A stretch of 14,767 bases of DNA, from positions 1-14,767 of the forward strand of contig JAESSU010000198.1 in NCBI GenBank assembly GCA_016763955.1, written 5' to 3'. The stretch comes from Phycisphaeraceae bacterium (GTDB lineage Bacteria; Planctomycetota; Phycisphaerae; Phycisphaerales; Phycisphaeraceae). Of the stretch, positions 6,413 through 13,564 are shown piece by piece (position 1 is the stretch's first letter; each line of letters begins with the position of its first letter). The position numbers and the translations under genes were made by a program. The notes under the pieces were generated by a model that saw nothing but the letters and a program-made list of their open reading frames with translations, had not been told where the DNA came from and ran no database searches.

Positions 6413-7050
6413 TACAGTTTGAATGTCAACATTGTCAAACTTCCTTTACGGTTCCCGACGACTTTGCTGGGCGTAAGGGTAAGTGTAAAGCATGTGATCA
6501 AATGCTCGCGGTGCCGATCCCGGATCAGATTATTGTTCCCATGCCTGCGGATCAGACGCAGGACTTACTTTCTTTGCCGATGCGTACGCGTCGTTTGATT
6601 GCGGATCAGAAGTCCGTTGAGCGAGCGTTTGTGAACACGCCTTTGGTGCGCGTGGTGAGCATGGACGGTGAGCCTGCAGAAATTTACCGCATTCAGTATC
6701 AGGTACGCAGCCTGCGGCTAAACAATAAAAACGAAACGGTGTCCTGTGCATTACACGAAGTTCAGATCAAGCTCGGCGGGGACTATCCGCGCATGGCACC
6801 GCAGTGTCGAATGCTCACGCCCATTTTTCATCCCAATATCATCAGCGAGTCTACAATTTGTATTGGTGATCATTGGGTCGCCGGCGAAGACTTGTCTTTG
6901 TTGATCGTGCGCATTGGTGAGATCATTGGCTATCAAGCTTATAACATTAAGAGTCCGCTCAACGCAGAAGCTGCAATGTGGGCCGATTTGAATCTCAAGA
7001 AATTGCCCATTGACAGCCGTGACGTGGCTGGGGTGGGGTCGTTGGTGTAA
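6409..7050 (+). CDS. E2-like Ubl-conjugating enzyme with N-terminal zinc ribbon
   Basis: A 213-residue E2 (UBC fold) that should accept the Ubl from E1 on a Cys and pass it to targets. The GTG start at 6409 overlaps the previous stop as GTGA, a typical coupled junction. Residues 1-35 form a zinc ribbon (C6, C9, C26, C29) with the same spacing as the ribbon in the RING-like protein. The UBC core (about 70-200) shows YPxxxP-like spacing (YPRMAP, 126-131), then TPIFHPNI and the active-site segment STICIG with Cys151. Asn143 of HPN is eight residues before Cys151, as in UBE2D and UBC9. SPLNAEAAMWADL (182-194) matches the eukaryotic DPL-P-IA region. Trp156 is in the place of the conserved Trp after the catalytic Cys, but three residues closer. 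All key residues are present, so an active enzyme is likely. Confidence 0.92.
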   Translation: MIQFECQHCQTSFTVPDDFAGRKGKCKACDQMLAVPIPDQIIVPMPADQTQDLLSLPMRTRRLIADQKSVERAFVNTPLVRVVSMDGEPAEIYRIQYQVRSLRLNNKNETVSCALHEVQIKLGGDYPRMAPQCRMLTPIFHPNIISESTICIGDHWVAGEDLSLLIVRIGEIIGYQAYNIKSPLNAEAAMWADLNLKKLPIDSRDVAGVGSLV

Positions 7051-7079
7051 GTGAAATTAGACGAGACGATTAAATAAAA

Positions 7080-7111
7080 AAAACGCAGCGTCATTAGGGC
7101 GCTGCGTTTTT
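7080..7111. terminator. Bidirectional terminator between the Ubl operon and dapB
   Basis: An 11-bp stem (7080-7090 with 7100-7110, AAAACGCAGCG against CGCTGCGTTTT) closes a 9-base loop. T-runs follow on both strands. It ends the six-gene operon 30 bases after its last stop codon and also serves dapB arriving from the other strand. Confidence 0.9.
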
Positions 7112-7139
7112 TATTGTGTTGAATCAATAGCGAGGTCTT

Positions 7140-7931
7140 TTAGAGTCCCAGCACATCTGCCATGCCATAGCGACCCGCGGGTTTATCCGCGAGCCATTTG
7201 GCAGCTTTAAGTGCGCCTCGTACGAACACATCACGGCTGGTGGCTTTGTGTGTGAGTTGCAACTCTTCGCCGAGTGTCGCATAACATGCGGTGTGACGAC
7301 CGATTTCATCGCCAAGTCGCATTGAGTGCATGCCGATTTCGCCTCGCTTGCGTTGGACATCATCGCCGTGCCTGCCGTGGACAACATCTTTATCGATGTC
7401 TTTGCCTGTGGCATCACAGATCGCTTGGGCAATACCAAAGGCAGTGCCTGAGGGCGCATCACGTTTAAAACGGTGATGCGCTTCGATGATTTCAATGTCG
7501 TAGTCATCACCTAATTGCTTGGCAACCTGAGCTGCTAAAGCAAAAAGTAAGTTGACTCCAAGGCTCATATTCGGAGCCTGCAAAATGGCGATGGACTTGC
7601 TAGCCTGATCAATTGCAGCATGCGTCTGATCCGTTAGACCCGTCGTGCCAATGACCAATGGGACATTCGCTGTGACACAGCTTTGGATGATCTTTTCTGT
7701 TGCAACGGGCAACGCAAAGTCGATCACCACGTCCACGTTACTAGGAAGCTCGGTTCCCAGATTCACGTCCGTTGCCCCGACTCCTGCTAGTGTGCCTGGA
7801 TCACTGCCAAGCTCACTATGTTGGGCATGTTCGATTGCACCCGCTAAGGTCAAATCAGAAGCTTCATGTGTCAGAGCGACAAGGCGACGACCCATGCGGC
7901 CACCTGCGCCATGTATAGCGATGCGTGTCAT
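7140..7931 (-). CDS. dapB: 4-hydroxy-tetrahydrodipicolinate reductase
   Basis: DapB reduces 4-hydroxy-tetrahydrodipicolinate with NAD(P)H in the lysine/diaminopimelate pathway, in the cytoplasm. The 263-residue protein starts at the ATG at 7931, because the family begins MTRIAIHGAGGRMGR with the nucleotide-binding loop at residues 8-14. A longer in-frame opening to 8069 would add 46 unrelated residues inside the upstream gene. Other signatures are IGTTGLT (94-100), APNMSLGVNLL (119-129) and the catalytic and substrate-binding HHRFKRDAPSGTA (152-164, with H152/H153 and K156). Length is normal for the family (about 240-270). It lies 37 bases after the small monooxygenase gene and is probably cotranscribed with it. 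The ribosome binding site is weak. Diaminopimelate supply is consistent with the peptidoglycan now recognised in planctomycetes. Identification is very secure. Confidence 0.96.
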   Translation of the reverse strand: MTRIAIHGAGGRMGRRLVALTHEASDLTLAGAIEHAQHSELGSDPGTLAGVGATDVNLGTELPSNVDVVIDFALPVATEKIIQSCVTANVPLVIGTTGLTDQTHAAIDQASKSIAILQAPNMSLGVNLLFALAAQVAKQLGDDYDIEIIEAHHRFKRDAPSGTAFGIAQAICDATGKDIDKDVVHGRHGDDVQRKRGEIGMHSMRLGDEIGRHTACYATLGEELQLTHKATSRDVFVRGALKAAKWLADKPAGRYGMADVLGL

Positions 7932-7968
7932 AGTTGGTCTGACTTTCTTTTTTGTGGCGTGGTCAAAA

Positions 7969-8253
7969 TCAATGTTCGAAGTAATTGTGGCTTGGGCGAC
8001 CTGCAAGAATTTGTTCTTTGCCCCAGTTGGTGACATTACGGAACTGCTCAGAGCTAATAAATGCGTCAAATGCTGCTCGATCTGACCAATCGGACATGAT
8101 TAGATAGCTCTGCGGATTATTCACATCTTTAAATAGAAAGGACTTAGTGTGTCCATCCATGTCAGCCATTGCACCGATAACAGCGTTACAAGCCTTTTCG
8201 AATTCGGCGTTTTTGTCGGGGAGGATTGTGTAGTTCATTCCAATAGTAATCAT
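7969..8253 (-). CDS. Antibiotic biosynthesis monooxygenase (ABM)-type small protein
   Basis: A 94-residue protein of the dimeric alpha-beta barrel ABM/ferredoxin-like class. It starts MITIGMNYTILPDKNAEFEK, has the central LIMSDWSDRAAFDAFISS (51-68), and ends in a family-like FRNVTNWGKEQILAGRPSH. The ATG at 8253 is preceded on the minus strand by AGGAAAG at good spacing, so the longer opening to 8397 is not used. ABM members include cofactor-free quinone-forming oxygenases and haem-degrading enzymes, but many have no known substrate. I see nothing in the sequence that picks one, such as a clear haem-ligand context. It precedes dapB on the same strand. The pairing does not suggest a lysine-pathway role and may simply be shared transcription. 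Confidence 0.75.
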   Translation of the reverse strand: MITIGMNYTILPDKNAEFEKACNAVIGAMADMDGHTKSFLFKDVNNPQSYLIMSDWSDRAAFDAFISSEQFRNVTNWGKEQILAGRPSHNYFEH

Positions 8254-8287
8254 TTTATTCTTTCCTGTTTTAAATAAGAATACGTAG

Positions 8288-8316
8288 ACGATAAAGACAT
8301 TACGACCCGGAGGCAA
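8288..8316 (-). promoter_or_regulatory. Candidate promoter for the ABM-dapB pair
   Basis: Read on the minus strand, TTGCCT (8316-8311) and TATCGT (8293-8288) are 17 bases apart, upstream of the ABM start at 8253. The match is partial but the spacing is ideal. Confidence 0.35.
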
Positions 8317-8351
8317 ATGCACTAGAAAAGGTGTAACTGCTGGTTTGACAG

Positions 8352-8379
8352 TTGACAAGAAGGTCTGTTGGGTTAGATT
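8352..8379 (+). promoter_or_regulatory. Candidate promoter for the helical-repeat protein gene
   Basis: A perfect TTGACA at 8352-8357 is followed after 16 bases by TAGATT (8374-8379). A second perfect TTGACA lies just before it (8345-8350). The tandem -35 copies are seven bases apart. Transcription would start near 8386, leaving about 85 bases of leader before the TTG start. Confidence 0.5.
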
Positions 8380-8469
8380 AACATGACTAGGATACATTCT
8401 AGGAGATGTGGGGACGTTGCTTTGGCCCCTGTTTCTGTCTTTTCGTTGGCTAATTAGAGGTACATACTT

Positions 8470-10068
8470 TTGATATTTGGTCGTAAAAAATCCGAGAATT
8501 CCACTGATGACCCCAAGGCTGATGCTGCGTCAGATAAAAATGGTTCTGAGGGTTTGAGCAAAAGTGAGACTAAAAAAGCGGGAGCCAAAGCTGATAAAAA
8601 AGCTAAGAATGAAGATGTCCTGCGTGAGCGTTCTAAAGCGATAACATTTTTTCGTCATGCGTCCACCGTTTCTGAAGCACGCAATTACGACTACTCAATT
8701 CAACTTTTTCTTGACGGTTTAAGTCACGACCCAGAGAACATGAACAAGCATGAGGCGCTTCGCGAGGTTGCACTTCGTCGTAAAGTCTCCGGCGGCAAGC
8801 CTGCGAAGTTTATGGATCGCTGGAAGGGTCGGGGAAAAAGTAAAATTGAAAAATCACTTCAAGCCGAATACCTCTGGTCTAAAAATCCACTGAAATTCGA
8901 AGTCGCTGTCACGTTTATGGAACGTTGTGTCGAGGCGCATGAAGATCAAGATGAATACAACATGGGTGAGGTGGCCTTTTGGGTTGGAACCTTGCTCCTT
9001 GAAAAAAACGAGATGGACAAGCAGTTCAACAAAGCAGATCTGCTTAAAATGACGGATCTTTTTGAGCGACTCGGTGCTTTTAAGCAGGCTGTTAACGCTT
9101 GTCGCTGGGCCTTGGAATTTGACCGCAATGACTATGAATTAGAAAGCAAGCTCAAGGACCTTCAAGCTGAAGAAACCATGATTGATAGTGGTTACGGCGA
9201 GCAGATTGAAACGCTGGATGTGGACTTTAAGAAGACCGTCCGCGATATGGACAAGCAGCAACAGCTTGATCAGGAAAACCAACTTAGTAAAACCGAGCAA
9301 GCGATCGAAGAAATTGTTGAACGCTCTCGTGCTGCTTATCAAGCCGATCCTGATGATAAGGTGTTGCTTGAAAAATTGGTCAAAGCTTTGTTGGAAAAAC
9401 GTGAGGATGCTTCAGAAAAAGAAGCGGTCGGACTCCTTGAAGCAGCCCATGAAAAAATCGGTGACTTTAAGTACAAAATGCAGGTCGGCGAGTTGAGACT
9501 TCGCAAGGTCGATCGCATTGTCAAGAAGCTCAAAGCTGCTGTACTTAAAGATAAAAGTAATGCAGAAATGACTGAAAAGTACAAGCAGGCTGCCCGCCAA
9601 AAAATGAAGATGGAAATTGCTCAGTACACTGAATGTGCCCAGCAATATCCTACTGACCGTCGCTGGAAATATGATCTGGGACGGGTTTATTTCTCTGTGC
9701 GTCAGTACGACAAGGCTGTAGAGCAGTTGCAGCAGTCAAGCAGTGATGCCAAATACAAAGTGCAGTCTTTGCTTCTTTTGGGGCAATGTTATTTTGCTCA
9801 GGACTGGTTTGACGAATCCATTGAAACTTTGGGTAAAGCACTCGAAGCTCACAAAGTTGATGATGATAAACTTGCTTTGGGAATCCGTTACCAGCTGATG
9901 CTGGCATTGGAAAAATCAGCAGTGGATAGCAAAGATGCCAAACTTGCCAAGTCTGCTCAAAAGGTAGCTTCTGAAATCTTGCAAACGGACATTAACTTTA
10001 AAGACATCCGTACGCATATGGATCGTATTCGCAAAGTGGTCAAAGAACTTGCCGCCCTTGGAAGTTGA
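8470..10068 (+). CDS. Highly charged helical-repeat (TPR-like) protein
   Basis: A 532-residue cytoplasmic-looking protein with no signal peptide or membrane helix. It starts at a TTG (8470), supported by AGAGG at 8456-8460; no ATG occurs near the start. Residues 1-50 are a Lys/Asp/Ser/Ala-rich disordered tail. TPR-like helical pairs are visible at about 54-88 (ARNYDYSIQLFLDGLSHDP) and, more clearly, at 396-428 and 431-463 (YDLGRVYFSVRQYDKAVEQL, then LLLLGQCYFAQDWFDESIET). The middle (about 250-385) is rich in Lys, Glu and Gln and likely helical or coiled coil. TPR proteins act as assembly platforms; I recognise no specific family or partner. kdsB follows 53 bases later on the same strand and could be cotranscribed, though the two products have no obvious common role. 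The TPR call is moderate; function is unknown. Confidence 0.75.
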   Translation: MIFGRKKSENSTDDPKADAASDKNGSEGLSKSETKKAGAKADKKAKNEDVLRERSKAITFFRHASTVSEARNYDYSIQLFLDGLSHDPENMNKHEALREVALRRKVSGGKPAKFMDRWKGRGKSKIEKSLQAEYLWSKNPLKFEVAVTFMERCVEAHEDQDEYNMGEVAFWVGTLLLEKNEMDKQFNKADLLKMTDLFERLGAFKQAVNACRWALEFDRNDYELESKLKDLQAEETMIDSGYGEQIETLDVDFKKTVRDMDKQQQLDQENQLSKTEQAIEEIVERSRAAYQADPDDKVLLEKLVKALLEKREDASEKEAVGLLEAAHEKIGDFKYKMQVGELRLRKVDRIVKKLKAAVLKDKSNAEMTEKYKQAARQKMKMEIAQYTECAQQYPTDRRWKYDLGRVYFSVRQYDKAVEQLQQSSSDAKYKVQSLLLLGQCYFAQDWFDESIETLGKALEAHKVDDDKLALGIRYQLMLALEKSAVDSKDAKLAKSAQKVASEILQTDINFKDIRTHMDRIRKVVKELAALGS

Positions 10069-10121
10069 TCTGAGATTTTTTTGTATATGGAACGGTTTTC
10101 CACTTTAGCAGGTACTTGCTC

Positions 10122-10853
10122 ATGCCCACAGTTGCCGTGATTCCAACTCGTTATCAGACTTCACGTTTTCCTGGAAAGCCTTTGGCTTGTGAAACAGGCA
10201 AGACACTTATTGAGCATGTGGTTGAGCAGGTTCGTAAAGCCAAGCTCATCGATCAGATCATTGTCGCAACCGATGACCAACGAATTTTCGATGCGGTGAA
10301 AGCCTTTGGTGGTCAAGTCATGATGACGCGTACGGATCACCCTAATGGCACAAGCCGTATTGCTGAAGTTGCAGCGAACTTACCTGAAGATGTGGATTTG
10401 ATTGTCAATGTCCAAGGCGATGAGCCGGACATTGAACCGCAAGTCATTGACCAACTCGTTGCAGGGCTGCGTGCAGATGTTGATGCTCCCATGGCAACAC
10501 TGGCATCCCCCTTTGCAGATGATGAAGACCCGACGAATCCTAATATCGTCAAAGTCGTCGTCGGCCAGAACAACCGAGCGTTGTATTTTTCACGTTCGTT
10601 AATTCCCTATGACCGCGACAATAAAGGCTTCACACCCTTGAAGCATCCGGGGTTGTATGCTTTTCGACGTGCATTTTTATTGCAGTATCCAAAGCTTGCT
10701 GCCACGCCTTTAGAAGAAATCGAGCAACTCGAACAGCTCCGCGTGTTAGAGCATGGCTACCCTATTGCCATCGTCAAAACCATTTGTCACCATCATGGCA
10801 TCGACACACCCCAGCAGTACGCTGAGTTTGTGGCTCGACATAACGATGGATAA
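10122..10853 (+). CDS. kdsB: 3-deoxy-manno-octulosonate cytidylyltransferase (CMP-Kdo synthetase)
   Basis: KdsB activates Kdo with CTP to CMP-Kdo, the donor for the inner core of lipopolysaccharide, in the cytoplasm. The 243-residue product has the nucleotide-binding start VAVIPTRYQTSRFPGKPLA (4-22), IVATDD (47-52), NVQGDEPDIEP (96-106), HPGLYAFRR (175-183) and LEEIEQLEQLRVLEHG (197-212), all typical of the family, at normal length. I choose ATG 10122, with AGCAGG at 10107-10112, over the in-frame TTG at 10116. One deviation: the usual SGTDR/SGTER sugar-site motif reads N75-GTSR here, so activity on a related 3-deoxy sugar acid cannot be ruled out. It suggests a Kdo-containing outer membrane, as in Gram-negative-type planctomycetes. 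Confidence 0.92.
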   Translation: MPTVAVIPTRYQTSRFPGKPLACETGKTLIEHVVEQVRKAKLIDQIIVATDDQRIFDAVKAFGGQVMMTRTDHPNGTSRIAEVAANLPEDVDLIVNVQGDEPDIEPQVIDQLVAGLRADVDAPMATLASPFADDEDPTNPNIVKVVVGQNNRALYFSRSLIPYDRDNKGFTPLKHPGLYAFRRAFLLQYPKLAATPLEEIEQLEQLRVLEHGYPIAIVKTICHHHGIDTPQQYAEFVARHNDG

Positions 10854-10887
10854 AAACAGTTGTATTCGATTAAGCTGATTCGAAAAT

Positions 10888-10931
10888 AAAAAAACGCTGG
10901 CGTAGTTTTTTGCTTTGCCAGTGTTTTTTTT
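10888..10931. terminator. Bidirectional terminator between kdsB and the oxidoreductase gene
   Basis: ACGCTGGC (10894-10901) pairs with GCCAGTGT (10917-10924, one G-U). A-rich and T-rich flanks extend the stem, and eight T residues follow. The loop is long (15 bases) and T-rich. It ends kdsB and, from the other strand, the oxidoreductase gene. Confidence 0.8.
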
Positions 10932-10971
10932 GATATTGCGTTTAGGCCATCGTAGTCGGTGGTGGGTTGAT

Positions 10972-12009
10972 TCAATTCGGGGTGTCTGCTTGATAGGTCA
11001 GGCCGATTTGCTTTCGCCATTGATCTTGGGTCGTGATGGTTCCTATTGTGTCTTCCCAATTCATCGCTGGTGCGTTAGCTTGTTGCTTGCCTGCTGCAAT
11101 GGTCTTCGCGCACGTGTCTGCTTCTATGCCATAGAGGTATTGATCGGTGGTAATGTCAATGGTCTTTTCGTCATCACCGTTTTTGAGAATGATCTGGACG
11201 CTGCCTCCTTCACAAGCAGGGGTCCATGGATCGAGGATGGTAATGCTTCCTTTGGAGCCGAAGATACGGACTTGATTGTCCATGTCCACGCTGATGCCTG
11301 CTGTGATTTGGGCGAGTATGCCATTGGGGAATTCAAGTGATGCGGTGGTATATTCGTCGACATGGGTTTCGCTGATGATTCCTACCGCTTTGATTTGGGT
11401 GGGGTTGATGCTGGCGGTGGTCTTTGTTGAGCCTGCAAGCAGTCGAGCTAGGGTTAGTGGATAGCCTCCCACATCGAGTATGCCGCCTCCACCGAGTGCA
11501 TTGTTACGCAGTAGGCCATCAGGCGCAGCGTCCGGTTCGTTGTAACTAAAACTTGCTTGAATAAATCGCAGTTCACCAATGGCATCGGATTGGATAAGCT
11601 TAAGTACGTGAGCAATCTGTGGGTGCATTCGGTACATGTAAGCTTCCATGAAGAACACGTTGTTTTCACGAGCAGCTTGGATTATCGCTTGGGCTTGAGA
11701 GCTGTTAAGGCCTACGGGTTTTTCACATAGCACATGCTTGCCAGCTTTAGCTGCCTTGATCGCCCATTCTTGGTGGAGTGTGTGTGGGGTGGCAATGTGT
11801 ACCGCATCGACATTCGGGTCTGCTAGGAGTTGATCATAGCTGCCGTAGCGGTTTGGAATATTAAACTCATCTGCAAAGGTGTTGGCCTTGCTTAGTGTTG
11901 GGCTGGCCACGGCGAGCATTTTGCAGTGTTTACTGTGATTCACCCCATTGGCGAATTGTCCGGCAATGTAACCTGAACCGATGATGCCCCAGCGTAATAG
12001 ATCAGACAT
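10972..12009 (-). CDS. Gfo/Idh/MocA-family NAD(P)-dependent oxidoreductase
   Basis: A 345-residue sugar- or polyol-type dehydrogenase. The N-terminal Rossmann domain has GIIGSGYIA (8-16) and, after about 80 residues, VLCEKPVGLN (93-102), whose Lys97 is the family's catalytic-site residue. The C-terminal domain shows EAYMYRMHP (122-130) and GGGGILDVGGYPL (173-185). The D-x-G-x-YP form is typical of the branch with dihydrodiol, xylose and related dehydrogenases rather than inositol dehydrogenase. I cannot name the substrate. On the minus strand AAGGAG lies eight bases before the ATG. It is transcribed away from an AraC-type regulator, which hints at sugar-induced expression. There is no signal peptide, so it should act in the cytoplasm. 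Family secure, substrate open. Confidence 0.9.
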   Translation of the reverse strand: MSDLLRWGIIGSGYIAGQFANGVNHSKHCKMLAVASPTLSKANTFADEFNIPNRYGSYDQLLADPNVDAVHIATPHTLHQEWAIKAAKAGKHVLCEKPVGLNSSQAQAIIQAARENNVFFMEAYMYRMHPQIAHVLKLIQSDAIGELRFIQASFSYNEPDAAPDGLLRNNALGGGGILDVGGYPLTLARLLAGSTKTTASINPTQIKAVGIISETHVDEYTTASLEFPNGILAQITAGISVDMDNQVRIFGSKGSITILDPWTPACEGGSVQIILKNGDDEKTIDITTDQYLYGIEADTCAKTIAAGKQQANAPAMNWEDTIGTITTQDQWRKQIGLTYQADTPN

Positions 12010-12039
12010 TTGAAAAACTCCTTGCAGATTGACTCGCTC

Positions 12040-12118
12040 GTGATGTCACAGTTGGCTATCGATTAGAACCGAAAAATTATGCGTCTTCTTTAAATAGTGA
12101 CGATAATATGTCATAATT
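12040..12118. promoter_or_regulatory. Divergent control region with palindromes
   Basis: The 146-base gap between the divergent oxidoreductase and AraC genes holds several symmetric sites: GTGATGTCAC at 12040-12049, TGAC-8-GTCA at 12098-12113, and AATTATG (12075-12081) with CATAATT (12112-12118), inside which CGTC and GACG also pair (12082-12085, 12099-12102). A weak plus-strand promoter (TTGGCT at 12052-12057, AATTAT at 12075-12080, 17-base spacer) overlaps them. They are plausible operator sites for the adjacent AraC protein, though AraC proteins usually bind direct repeats. Confidence 0.4.
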
Positions 12119-12155
12119 GGTTGTCAGAGTTCTGGGCTGTTGTCGTGGCTTAAAA

Positions 12156-13010
12156 ATGAAAAACACACTTAAAAAAATCATTGATCGAACTTGCCGGTAT
12201 GAAGTGAATCACCGACAGTTTTGCTTAAATCATGCTGGATGTGGTTGGGGGTTTATAACCAAGTCCAGCAGCAAAGAGGATTATATCAACCGTACGATGT
12301 TTGACTATGTGGGAATCTATGTTTTACGCGGGCATGGCCGGTATGTTGACTATCTAGGTGAAAGTCATGAAGTGGGGCCCGGTGATTTAATGCATCTGCC
12401 CCCGGGTAAACCGCACTCGGTTTGCCATGAGATGGATGGACAGTGGGCTGAATATTATTTTTCACTTCCAACGGTGATGTACGAATCGCTGCATCGCATG
12501 CAGGTGTTTAACCCGCAGCAAAGTGTCTGGCATGTGGGCTTACATATTGCGATGATCCAGCAGTGTGAAAATCAATTGGCAATGCTCCACCAACAAGAAA
12601 ATGAAGCATGGCTTTACGCGCAAGTCTCCATTAGTGCGGTGAACCTGATCATGTCCGCGAAGCAACTGATGCTCAAACAAATGAGTCCAACTCAGCAACA
12701 ACTGGGCATCATGCAAGCAAGACAAAAACTCGAAGAGGATTGGCAAGCTCAGATTAAATTAAAAGATATTGCCCGTGAATTGAACATGAGCTATGAACGC
12801 TTTCGTAAATTATTTAAGCAGTTCGTCGGCCACGCGCCAGGTGAATTTCGGATTCTTCGTCGAATCGACCGTGCTAAAATATTGTTGCTTAAGCAGTACT
12901 CCGTTGCCCAGATTGCCAATGAATTGGGGTATCCCGATCAGTTTAGTTTATCTAAACAATTCAAACGCTACACCGGCATGAGTCCAACACAATTCCGCCA
13001 AACAATCTAA
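12156..13010 (+). CDS. AraC-family transcriptional regulator
   Basis: A 284-residue regulator with an N-terminal cupin-type sensing domain: YVGIYVLRGHGRYVDYLGES (51-70), then VGPGDLMHLPPGKPHSV (73-89), the typical arm and barrel. The C-terminal AraC DNA-binding domain has two helix-turn-helix units: LKDIARELNMSYERFRKLFK (202-221), and VAQIANELGYPDQFSLSKQF (250-269), closing with RYTGMSPTQFRQ. I choose ATG 12156; an in-frame TTG at 12117 would add 13 residues unlike the family, but neither start has a strong ribosome binding site. The cupin suggests a small ligand such as a sugar. Divergence from the Gfo/Idh/MocA gene makes that gene the prime candidate target. The stop codon is followed directly by eight C residues. 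Confidence 0.92.
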   Translation: MKNTLKKIIDRTCRYEVNHRQFCLNHAGCGWGFITKSSSKEDYINRTMFDYVGIYVLRGHGRYVDYLGESHEVGPGDLMHLPPGKPHSVCHEMDGQWAEYYFSLPTVMYESLHRMQVFNPQQSVWHVGLHIAMIQQCENQLAMLHQQENEAWLYAQVSISAVNLIMSAKQLMLKQMSPTQQQLGIMQARQKLEEDWQAQIKLKDIARELNMSYERFRKLFKQFVGHAPGEFRILRRIDRAKILLLKQYSVAQIANELGYPDQFSLSKQFKRYTGMSPTQFRQTI

Positions 13011-13468
13011 CCCCCCCCGGAAGTTTCTCTCGATATCGGGGAAGCTTATTGGCATTATGTTTTGGGATTCAGGAACTATGTTATTACAAAGCTGTTATAC
13101 GCATCGCGTCTATTTTGTACGTGTCGGACGGTTCATAACCTTTTGTCGCATTTACATTCGGCAGGTCAGTCACGCACGAATTTTAATCGTGATGGGTATA
13201 AGCTTTTCGATACAGTGCGCAAGCCCGCCGATGAAGCTTTGCGAATCTGTGGGGCCGTCCCCTGATCTTATGTTTAAATTCTTTTTTGAAATCGAAAAAT
13301 TTCGTCTGTGGTGTCTTTTTGAGATGCAATGATCTAACAAAAAGTCTGATTCAATACATTTATCAACAAGTGACTAACAGTTTGTATTTAAAAAATGAGT
13401 TTGACACGATTTTATTTCAAAAAAATGGAATGAAAACCTCCGTTTTATAGGCAAATTGTCCAAAATAG
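13011..13468. other. Noncoding stretch after the AraC gene
   Basis: It opens with a run of eight C residues (13011-13018) and becomes AT-rich after about 13260. Two small open frames (13057-13332 and 13062-13265) overlap in different frames, have no ribosome binding site and no recognisable motif. I treat them as chance. I find no tRNA, repeat array or mobile-element end. Confidence 0.5.
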
Positions 13469-13510
13469 AAAAAAAACTGCATGCGAACAATGTTCCGTGC
13501 GTTTTTTTTA
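13469..13510. terminator. Terminator-like hairpin with A-run and T-run
   Basis: Eight A residues (13469-13476) and eight T residues (13502-13509) flank an imperfect stem: GCA/TGC and GAAC/GTTC around an AAT loop, with a small internal mismatch. It could stop transcription from either side and separates the AraC unit from the sigma-factor unit. Confidence 0.55.
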
Positions 13511-13520
13511 GTATTAGGGC

Positions 13521-13548
13521 TTCACGGATCACATGTTTCGATTAGAAT
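13521..13548 (+). promoter_or_regulatory. Candidate promoter of the membrane protein-sigma factor unit
   Basis: TTCACG (13521-13526) and TAGAAT (13543-13548, five of six matches) are 16 bases apart, just after the terminator-like hairpin. The start site would be near 13555, only about ten bases before the ATG at 13565. Confidence 0.5.
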
Positions 13549-13564
13549 ATTTAAAGTGATAGTA

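Noticed and set aside
1559..7050. Antiviral Bil/CBASS-like ubiquitin system
   Set aside because: Those systems lack FHA and RING-like membrane proteins as far as I know, and there are no other defence genes or mobile elements nearby; neighbours are housekeeping genes.
7932..8069. 46-residue N-terminal extension of DapB
   Set aside because: It overlaps the ABM gene and precedes the normal family start MTRIAIHGAGG.
7645..8085. 146-codon open frame on the plus strand
   Set aside because: It is antisense to dapB and the ABM gene, with low-complexity composition and no motif.
8254..8397. 48-residue N-terminal extension of the ABM protein
   Set aside because: The extension has no family similarity that I can see, and a good ribosome binding site sits before ATG 8253.
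10068..10088. T-run after the helical-repeat gene as a terminator
   Set aside because: No stem precedes the T residues, and kdsB follows closely on the same strand.
13011..13018. Run of eight C residues as a phase-variation tract
   Set aside because: It lies after the stop codon and no promoter or coding start depends on its length.
13057..13332. Small genes after the AraC regulator
   Set aside because: Two overlapping frames, no ribosome binding site, odd composition and no recognisable domain.
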